Part shown: positions 58,003 to 64,000 of the stretch, one piece after another | Numbering within the stretch: position 1 is the stretch's first letter | Layout: each line of letters opens with the position of its first letter | Source: CAWIXB01 sp963839955 | GTDB taxonomy: Bacteria > Actinomycetota > Actinomycetes > JACCUZ01 | Length of the DNA: 64,000 nt | Reading direction: 5' to 3' | NCBI GenBank assembly: GCA_963839955.1 | Contig: CAWIXB010000001.1 | Location: 248,001-312,000, forward strand | Position numbers and translations under genes: made by a program | Notes under the pieces: model-generated | What the model was told of the DNA's origin: nothing | The model's database searches: none | Seen by the model: only the letters and a program-made list of their open reading frames with translations

Positions 58003-60324
58003 TCAGAGTTCGGCCCGGACGTCGTGCGCGGCTGCGACCAGGTTGGCCAGGCTCGCGCGGACCTCGGCGTACCCGCGCGTCTTGAGCCCGCAGTCGGGGT
58101 TGACCCAGATCCGGTCTGCCGGGAACTGCTCGGCCGCCACTCGTATCCGTGCCGCGATCTCCGTCGTGGGTGGCACGCGGGGCGAGTGGATGTCCCAGAC
58201 CCCCGGACCGACCTCGTTGGGGTAGCCGCTGCTCGCGAGGTCGGCGACGATCGCCATCTCCGAACGCGCCGCCTCGAGGCTGATGACGTCGGCATCCATG
58301 TCGACGATCGCCGACAGCACGTCACCGAACTCCGCGTAGCACATGTGCGTGTGGATCTGCGTCTCGTCAGGGACGCCCGACGTTGTCAGCCGGAACGCAT
58401 CGACGGCCCATCGCAGGTAGTCCCCGCGCGCCTTCTCGCGGAGCGGAAGCGTCTCGCGCAGGGCGGGCTCGTCGACCTGGATCACCGCGATGCCCGCTTC
58501 GACGAGATCGACGACCTCGTCGCGCAACGCGAGCGCGACCTGCCGGGCGGTGTCCGCCAGCGGTTGGTCGTCGCGGACGAACGACCAGGCCAGCATCGTC
58601 ACCGGCCCGGTCAGCATGCCCTTGAGCGACCGGTCGGTGAGGCCCTGGGCATACTCCGCCCAGCGCACGGTCATGGGCTCGGGCCGGTGCACGTCGCCGA
58701 CGATGATCGGCGGTCGCACGTAGCGGGTGCCGTAGGACTGCACCCAGCCCTGCTTGGTGGTCAGGAAGCCGTTCAGCTGCTCGGCGAAGTACTGCACCAT
58801 GTCGTTGCGCTCGGGCTCACCATGGACGAGTACGTCGAGCCCGATCTCGGTCTGCAGCTCGACGACCGAGCGGATCTCCGCGCGCATCGCCTCGTCGTAG
58901 GCGTCCTGGTCGAGCCGTCCCGCGCGGACGGCGGCACGTGCCCGCCGTACATCGCTCGTCTGCGGGAACGAGCCGATCGTGGTCGTCGGAAGCGCGGGCA
59001 GCCCGAGTCGCTTGTGTTGCGCGGCCTGCCGGCTTGCGTAGTCACTGTGACGGTGCAGGTCGGCGTCCTCGACGGCGGCCGCCCGGGACCGCACGGCGTC
59101 GACGTTCACCATCGGGGACTTCGTCCGGGAGGCAAGCCGGGTCGCATTGACGCGCAGCTCGCCTGCGATGGCATCACGGCCGGCATCCAGACCGCGAGCC
59201 AGCAGCGCGAGCTCGTCGAGCTTCTGCCGCGCGAACGCCATCCAGCCCGCGAACTGCGGCTCGAGGTCGCGTTCGAGCGACACATCGAGGGGCACGTGCA
59301 GCAGCGAACAGGACGCTGAGACGTCGACGTGGTCGGCGAGGCCGAGCAGCGTGCCGAGGGTGGCGAGCGCGCCGCTGAGGTCGGTGCGCCACACGTTCCG
59401 GCCGTCGACGACGCCGGCCACGAGTCGCTTCCCGGGCAAGCCCCCGATTGCGGCGAGCGCCTCGAGGTTGGCCGCGGCCGGGCCGGTGAAGTCCAGCGCG
59501 AGACCTTCGACCCGGGAGCCGGCCAGCACGGGCAGCGCCGAACCCAGCTGATCGAAGTACGACGCGACCAGGATCTTCGGACGATCTGCCGTGGCGGTCA
59601 GGGTCCGGTACGCCCGGTCGAGGTGGCTCAGTGCCGCCTGAGGGACGTCGGTCACCAGGGCCGGCTCGTCGATCTGCACCCATTGCGCCCCGGCATCGGC
59701 CAGCTTGGACAACAGCTCGGCGTAGAGGGGGAGGACCCGGTCGAGCAGAGCCAGCGGCTCGAAACCGGTCGTGCGGCCGGCCTCGGCCTTGGCCAGCAAC
59801 AGGAAGCTCACCGGCCCGAGGATCACCGGCCGGGTCACCATCCCGGTTTCGAGCGCCTCGGTGAACTCGCCCAGCGGCTTGCTCGCGTCGAGACTGAACT
59901 CCGCGTCCGGGCCAAGCTCCGGGACCAGGTAGTGGTAGTTCGTGTCGAACCACTTGGTCATCTCCAGCGGCGCCACATCGGCGGCACCTCGGGCCATCGC
60001 GAAGTAGCGATCGAGGCGATCGCCCGGGGTACCCGCATCCGGTACGGCGGCGCGGTGGCGGGCGGGGATCGCGCCGAGCATCCACGCGGTGTCCAGCACG
60101 TGGTCGTACAACGAAAAGTGATTGGTCGGGATCTCACCGAGGCCGGCCGAAGCCAGCTCGCTCACGTGCTGGAGCCGCAGCTCACGTGCGGTCGCGAGCA
60201 GGTCATCGGCCGAGCTGCCTTCGGCCCAGTAGGTCTCGATTGCCTTCTTCAACTGCCGGTCGGCACCCTGTCGTGGATAGCCGTAGACGGTCGCCACGGG
60301 GCGACGTCGAGAGGGATCAGTCAC
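58003..60324 (-). CDS. metE: Cobalamin-independent methionine synthase
   Basis: 773 residues from GTG 60324, with AAGGAGAG 4 bases upstream. It transfers a methyl group from 5-methyl-tetrahydropteroyl-triglutamate to homocysteine. N-terminal domain: GYPRQGADRQLKKAIETYW. The C-terminal catalytic barrel holds the zinc ligands in IHTHMCYAEF (His, Cys, Glu) and VNPDCGLKTRG (Cys). The upstream ATG at about 60351 would add nine residues. A cobalamin riboswitch on the same strand ends about 50 bases before the start, so expression should fall when B12 is available and MetH can be used. Confidence 0.95.
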   Translation of the reverse strand: MTDPSRRRPVATVYGYPRQGADRQLKKAIETYWAEGSSADDLLATARELRLQHVSELASAGLGEIPTNHFSLYDHVLDTAWMLGAIPARHRAAVPDAGTPGDRLDRYFAMARGAADVAPLEMTKWFDTNYHYLVPELGPDAEFSLDASKPLGEFTEALETGMVTRPVILGPVSFLLLAKAEAGRTTGFEPLALLDRVLPLYAELLSKLADAGAQWVQIDEPALVTDVPQAALSHLDRAYRTLTATADRPKILVASYFDQLGSALPVLAGSRVEGLALDFTGPAAANLEALAAIGGLPGKRLVAGVVDGRNVWRTDLSGALATLGTLLGLADHVDVSASCSLLHVPLDVSLERDLEPQFAGWMAFARQKLDELALLARGLDAGRDAIAGELRVNATRLASRTKSPMVNVDAVRSRAAAVEDADLHRHSDYASRQAAQHKRLGLPALPTTTIGSFPQTSDVRRARAAVRAGRLDQDAYDEAMRAEIRSVVELQTEIGLDVLVHGEPERNDMVQYFAEQLNGFLTTKQGWVQSYGTRYVRPPIIVGDVHRPEPMTVRWAEYAQGLTDRSLKGMLTGPVTMLAWSFVRDDQPLADTARQVALALRDEVVDLVEAGIAVIQVDEPALRETLPLREKARGDYLRWAVDAFRLTTSGVPDETQIHTHMCYAEFGDVLSAIVDMDADVISLEAARSEMAIVADLASSGYPNEVGPGVWDIHSPRVPPTTEIAARIRVAAEQFPADRIWVNPDCGLKTRGYAEVRASLANLVAAAHDVRAEL

Positions 60325-60374
60325 GGAACTCTCCTTCGCGAGCTCACCATGCATTGCGAACACCCCGCGGTCGC

Positions 60375-60560
60375 GGGACGCCCGGCTGGCAGGTCTTCGG
60401 ACTCGTGAGCGCGGACGACGCGAACGCCGTCCTCCTATTGGCTGTCGCTTCCCAGACGTGTGCGTCCAGTGCGTCTGACAGCTGTCGTTCCCACTTACCG
60501 CTGCGGGGCAGTCCCGGATTTGCACCAGGTTCCCTCTTACCTCGACGCCCACGCGAAACG
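60375..60560 (-). promoter_or_regulatory. Cobalamin (AdoCbl) riboswitch upstream of metE
   Basis: Read on the minus strand, conserved blocks appear in order: GGGAACCTGGTGCAAATCC, GGGACTGCCCCGCAGCGG with TAAG, and the B12-box-like GAGTCCGAAGACCTGCCAG near the 3' end. These are the hallmark of the cobalamin riboswitch family. The 50-base expression platform includes the metE ribosome-binding site (AAGGAGAG), which favours translational control. Ends are approximate. Confidence 0.9.
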
Positions 60561-60621
60561 CGCGCGGCCGTCGAACCAACCGAGACATCACGATATCGGT
60601 ACGGGCGGATACGCTTGCGCC

Positions 60622-61134
60622 GTGTCGAGCATCCGGCTGGAGCCCTTCGCCGAAGGGCATCTCGTCGGCTTCCGCGACATGCTGAAGGATCGCGATGTGC
60701 TGCGTTTCACCCGCATGCCGGAGCCGGTCCCGGCCGGCTTCGACCGCAGCTGGGCCGCCCTCTACGACCAGGGCGAGGCGAACGGGACCCGGAAGAACTT
60801 CGCCATCGTGGACGGCTACGAGGGCACGTTCCTCGGTGTCGCGGTCGTGCCGTCCATCGACGCAGAGGCCGCGACCGCCGAACTCGGCTACGTGGTCGCG
60901 CCGTGGGCACGGGGCCGTGGCGTCGCGACGGACGCGCTGGGACAGCTGACGACGTGGGCGTTCTCCGAGCTGGGCATGGTGCGCCTCGAGCTGTTGATCA
61001 GCATCGACAACTTCGCGTCGAAGCGCGTTGCCGAGCACTGTGGGTACCGCTTCGAGGGGGTGCTGCGATCCCTGCACTTCAAGCAGGGCCGCCGCTCGGA
61101 CACCGAGTCATGGTCGCGCCTCGCGAGCGACTGA
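60622..61134 (+). CDS. RimJ/RimL-type GNAT acetyltransferase
   Basis: 170 residues from GTG 60622. VVAPWARGRGVATDALGQLT is the acetyl-CoA-binding motif (R-G-x-G-x-A), followed by LELLISIDNFASKRVAEHCG and a closing YRFEGVLRSL. Divergent from metE across the riboswitch leader. The substrate is unknown. Confidence 0.88.
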   Translation: MSSIRLEPFAEGHLVGFRDMLKDRDVLRFTRMPEPVPAGFDRSWAALYDQGEANGTRKNFAIVDGYEGTFLGVAVVPSIDAEAATAELGYVVAPWARGRGVATDALGQLTTWAFSELGMVRLELLISIDNFASKRVAEHCGYRFEGVLRSLHFKQGRRSDTESWSRLASD

Positions 61135-61171
61135 ACCGGGCGACTGGACGCTGGACGGGCGGGCGGTATGG

Positions 61172-62572
61172 CTACCGGGGAGAGGGGATGCCCGGTGCCG
61201 GCTTGATGTTGTGGTTGAGGTGGAACACGTTGTCGGGGTCGTGCTCGGCCTTCACCCGAGCCAGACGCTGGTAGTGCTCCCCGAAGCCTGCGGCGACGCG
61301 TTCCTCGCCCTCGTCGCCGATGAAGTTGAGGTAGACGTCGCCGGTGGCCCACGGCGCCACGTCCTCGCGGACCGCACGCGCCCATCGACGTGCCCGTTCG
61401 TCGTCCGCGGGGTCCTCCCACAGGCCGAAGGGGTGCACGACCCAAGGCGCGGACCGGAACGGCGTCGGCCACTCGTGGCCCTGCCGGGCCGACAGTCCGC
61501 CCTGCGGGAACATCACGTGCTGGGACGGTGACGGCACGACCATGTCGGTGGACCGCGCACAGAAGGCGTCCACGGCTGGGTCCGGCAGCTGCGCGAGGTG
61601 CTCCGCGGACCAGTAGTTGCGGTAGCCGGGCGGGTCGTCGAGCATGCACTGCAACTCGGCGTAAGGAAGCTCCACGACCATCCGCCCGGCAGGCGCCAAC
61701 TCGAGCATCGGCGCGAGGTACGGCCGTGACTCCTCCTCGGACCCGACGTACGTCAGCAGCGTCGCGCAGGTCAGGTTGTTCACCAGTTCCGGAGGGACGA
61801 AGTCCTCAGGCGGCCCAGTCAGGTAGATGAAGCCACCGCCCAGCTCGTCGGGTGCCGTCTCGACGAGGTCGCGGTAGCGCCGCAGGACGTCGGGTCCTGA
61901 TGCGGCGGGCCAGAGCAGGAGCGCAGCCGTGACACCCGGCACGGCGTCGAGCCGGAAGGTGAACGACGTCGCCACTCCGAAGTTGCCACCACCACCGTGC
62001 AGCGCCCAGAACAGTTCGGGGTTCTCGTTCTCGCTGGCCCGCACCTGCTGCCCGTCGGCGCGCACCAGGTCCGCCGAGATGAGGCGGTCGCACGCGAGGC
62101 CGAGCTTGCGGTCCAGCCAGCCGGTTCCGCCGCCGAGGGTGAAGCCGCCGACCCCGGTGGTCGAGACCCGTCCGCCGGTGGTCGCGAGCCCAAAGGGCTC
62201 GGTCGCCCGGTCGAGGTGGCTCATCGTCGCCCCTCCCGCGACGGTCGCAGTGCGCGCGTCGGCATCGACGTTGACGGAGTTCATCCGCCGGAGGTCGATC
62301 ACCAGACCACCGTCGACGAGACCGGTGCCCGCAACGCTGTGGCCCCCACCACGGACCGCTATCTCGAGCTCTGTCTCGCGCGCGAAACGCAGCGCCGCGA
62401 TGACGTCCTGGGTGTCCACGCACTGCACGATGACCGCCGGTCGCTTGTCGATCATCGAGTTGAAGAGCGCGCGGGCTTCGTCGTACGGCTGCTGGCCGGC
62501 GACGATGACATCCCCGTAGACGTCGCCACGCAACTGCTCCAGCCGGTGGCTATCAACAGCTGCACTGCTCAT
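61172..62572 (-). CDS. FAD-linked (berberine-bridge-type) oxidoreductase
   Basis: 466 residues from ATG 62572, with GGAGGAG upstream. A PCMH/VAO FAD domain with IAVRGGGHSVAG, in which His78 is the expected covalent 8-alpha-histidyl-FAD residue, and VGGFTLGGGTGWLDRKLG. No Cys is seen at the second (6-S-cysteinyl) site, so single linkage is likely. The C-terminal BBE motif (YLNFIGDEGEERVAAGFGEH, YQRLARVKAEHDPDNVFHLN) is intact. It oxidises an unknown alcohol or sugar, making hydrogen peroxide. It is followed by no partner and preceded by an MFS exporter on the same strand, a common pairing in natural-product or xenobiotic loci. Confidence 0.9.
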   Translation of the reverse strand: MSSAAVDSHRLEQLRGDVYGDVIVAGQQPYDEARALFNSMIDKRPAVIVQCVDTQDVIAALRFARETELEIAVRGGGHSVAGTGLVDGGLVIDLRRMNSVNVDADARTATVAGGATMSHLDRATEPFGLATTGGRVSTTGVGGFTLGGGTGWLDRKLGLACDRLISADLVRADGQQVRASENENPELFWALHGGGGNFGVATSFTFRLDAVPGVTAALLLWPAASGPDVLRRYRDLVETAPDELGGGFIYLTGPPEDFVPPELVNNLTCATLLTYVGSEEESRPYLAPMLELAPAGRMVVELPYAELQCMLDDPPGYRNYWSAEHLAQLPDPAVDAFCARSTDMVVPSPSQHVMFPQGGLSARQGHEWPTPFRSAPWVVHPFGLWEDPADDERARRWARAVREDVAPWATGDVYLNFIGDEGEERVAAGFGEHYQRLARVKAEHDPDNVFHLNHNIKPAPGIPSPR

Positions 62573-62691
62573 GGTGGTCTCCTCCGCGAGCTCCCGTGTT
62601 GCTCCATCTGCCGGACTCGCCTTCACCATGCGACCGACCGATGGGGCCGTCAAGGGCGGCCCCATCGGTCTATGTCACGCAATCGGCGGGA

Positions 62692-64000
62692 TCAAGCAGC
62701 GACGGGGACGCTGTCCTCCGCCTCGGCGGTGGGCTCGTCCTCGGGCACGCCGTCGACCGCGGCCGTGTCCTGCGCCTCGGGGGAGCGGAACATCACCAGC
62801 GCCACGGCGGCGATCGCGAGGGCGATGACGGCCGCGATCCCCGAGGTGAGGTGCATGCCGTGCACGAACGCTTCCCGCGCGGCGGTCAGCAGCGGCGCTC
62901 CGACCGCGTCCGGAAGCTGCCCGGCGACTGAAACCGCACCGCCCAGCGTGTCGCGCGCTGCCATCGCCGCTTCGGGCGTGACGCCGGACGGCAGGGCGTC
63001 GCCGACCTCGCTCCGGTAGATGGCGACACCGACCGTGCCGAGGATGGCGATGCCCAGTGCGCCACCGAGCTCCGCTCCGGTCTCCGAGATGCCCGATGCC
63101 GCGCCGGCCCGCTCAGGGGGAGCGGATCCCACGATCAGCTCGGTGGTCAGGCCGAACACCGGCGCCAGACCGAGGGAGATGATCACGGACGAGACGACGA
63201 GCGGGGTCAACCCGTCGGTGGTGGCCGGCACCTGGGTGAGCACGACGAGTCCGGCAGCTGCGACGGCCAGGCCACCGCCGATCAGGTACGCCGTGCGCAC
63301 CAGGTGGGTGACGCGAGGTGCGAGCTGCGAACCGATGATGAAGCCGATCGCGGAGGGCAGCGACCAGAGGCCGGCCTCGAGGGGTGAAAGCCCGACGACC
63401 AGCTGGAGGTACTGCGCGATGAAGAGGAAGTAGCCGACCGCCACGAAGATCGCCAGGAAGTTGATGCTCAGCGCTGCATTGAAGGCTCCGATTCGGAAAA
63501 GCGCGACGTCGATCATCGGGTCGGCCAGCTGCCGCTGGCGGCGCACCCAGAGCGCGCCGACGACGACGCCGACGACGATGCTCAGTGCGGGCACCTGCCC
63601 GAAGCCATCCTGCGCGATCTCCTTGAGGCCCCAGATCACGGCGAGCACAGCCACGGCTGACATCGCAGCACTGACCACGTCGAGCCGCCCCGCATTGGGG
63701 TCGCGGAACTCAGGCAGGACGCGCGGGCCGAGCACCAGCAGGGCTGCCATGACCGGCAGGCCGATCAGGAACACCGAACCCCACCAGAAGAACTCCAGCA
63801 TCAGCCCGCCGACCACTGGTCCGACGGCGCTGCCGGCCGAGAAGGCCCCGATCCACACGCCGATCGCGAGCGATCGCTGCTTCGGGTCCTGGAACATGTG
63901 GAAGATCAGGGACAGAGTCGAGGGCGCCAGCGTCGCGCCGGCAATGCCGAGCAGCGCCCGGCTCACGATGAGCATCTCGGCGTTGACCGAGAAGGCGGCG
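62692..64000 (-). CDS. MFS transporter, DHA2/EmrB-like (5' end outside window)
   Basis: At least 436 residues; the start lies beyond the right edge, since the frame is open through the last base. It contains LLGIAGATLAPSTLSLI and GVWIGAFSAGSAVGPVVGG (motif C of antiporters). About ten of the expected 14 helices lie within the window. The C-terminal tail is acidic (AVDGVPEDEPTAEAEDSVP). It is likely a drug/proton antiporter. The start of the FAD oxidase gene is 119 bases downstream of its stop. Confidence 0.88.
   Translation of the reverse strand, partial: AAFSVNAEMLIVSRALLGIAGATLAPSTLSLIFHMFQDPKQRSLAIGVWIGAFSAGSAVGPVVGGLMLEFFWWGSVFLIGLPVMAALLVLGPRVLPEFRDPNAGRLDVVSAAMSAVAVLAVIWGLKEIAQDGFGQVPALSIVVGVVVGALWVRRQRQLADPMIDVALFRIGAFNAALSINFLAIFVAVGYFLFIAQYLQLVVGLSPLEAGLWSLPSAIGFIIGSQLAPRVTHLVRTAYLIGGGLAVAAAGLVVLTQVPATTDGLTPLVVSSVIISLGLAPVFGLTTELIVGSAPPERAGAASGISETGAELGGALGIAILGTVGVAIYRSEVGDALPSGVTPEAAMAARDTLGGAVSVAGQLPDAVGAPLLTAAREAFVHGMHLTSGIAAVIALAIAAVALVMFRSPEAQDTAAVDGVPEDEPTAEAEDSVPVAA

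Overview
The window is about 70% GC, densely coded and rich in GTG starts and ATGA/GTGA overlaps. It carries families typical of Actinobacteria: a BTAD regulator, SpoIIE/RsbT/RsbR/RsbS signalling proteins, a coenzyme-F420-type LLM oxidoreductase, an MMPL transporter, IclR/DeoR/TetR regulators and a B12-riboswitch-controlled metE. The overall style resembles Nocardioidaceae (Propionibacteriales), but that placement is inferred and no rRNA or tRNA gene is present. It reads as ordinary chromosome with several patches of gene decay.

Layout. 0.2-4.4 kb (minus strand): an S41 protease, a tandem HD-GYP/LuxR regulator and a GNAT acetyltransferase. 4.5-5.8 kb: remnants of three unrelated genes (discoidin domain, short-chain dehydrogenase, SMP-30 lactonase). 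6-10.3 kb: a PAS-GGDEF-EAL protein, a nitrilase and a membrane protein. 10.3-13.3 kb: a secreted GH20 hexosaminidase, a small cupin and a broken cupin-TPR gene. 13.5-20.3 kb (minus strand): a six-gene operon with overlapping junctions (SsuABC-type ABC importer, IclR regulator, ThDP enzyme, aldehyde dehydrogenase) that looks like uptake and oxidative decarboxylation of an unknown 2-oxo acid. 20.4-27.4 kb: a DeoR regulator, galT, a secreted GH2-LamG glycosidase, a PhyH dioxygenase and a Gfo/Idh oxidoreductase. 27.4-30.9 kb: small membrane proteins, a TetR regulator with a clear palindromic operator, a deaminase and an LLM oxidoreductase.

31.0-33.7 kb holds the most unusual locus. Four coupled genes make up a stressosome-like module in which an ECF-type sigma factor, an HX3CX2C anti-sigma-type motif and an RsbT switch kinase are fused in one polypeptide. 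It is followed by RsbR, RsbS and a stand-alone RsbU N-terminal domain. 34.1-37.1 kb: a GNAT protein, a small heat-shock group (MerR/HspR-like regulator, Hsp20, J-domain protein) and a membrane-anchored unknown. 37.2-45.1 kb: an FMN alpha-hydroxyacid oxidase, a giant BTAD/AAA regulator, a hydrolase-glycosyltransferase fusion and a methyltransferase. The last two diverge from a 28-bp near-perfect palindrome. 45.2-49.4 kb: an MBL-fold hydrolase and a large HATPase-GAF-SpoIIE phosphatase.

49.6-53.7 kb is patchy, with apparently lower-GC genes of unknown function, dispersed 30-bp repeats, a secreted tandem-repeat protein, a cluster of nested palindromes, a decayed methyltransferase, a VOC protein and a lipoprotein. 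53.8-64 kb: a flavodoxin-fold reductase, an MMPL transporter, a DUF3500 protein, metE with its cobalamin riboswitch, a GNAT protein, an FAD-linked oxidase and an MFS exporter cut by the right edge.
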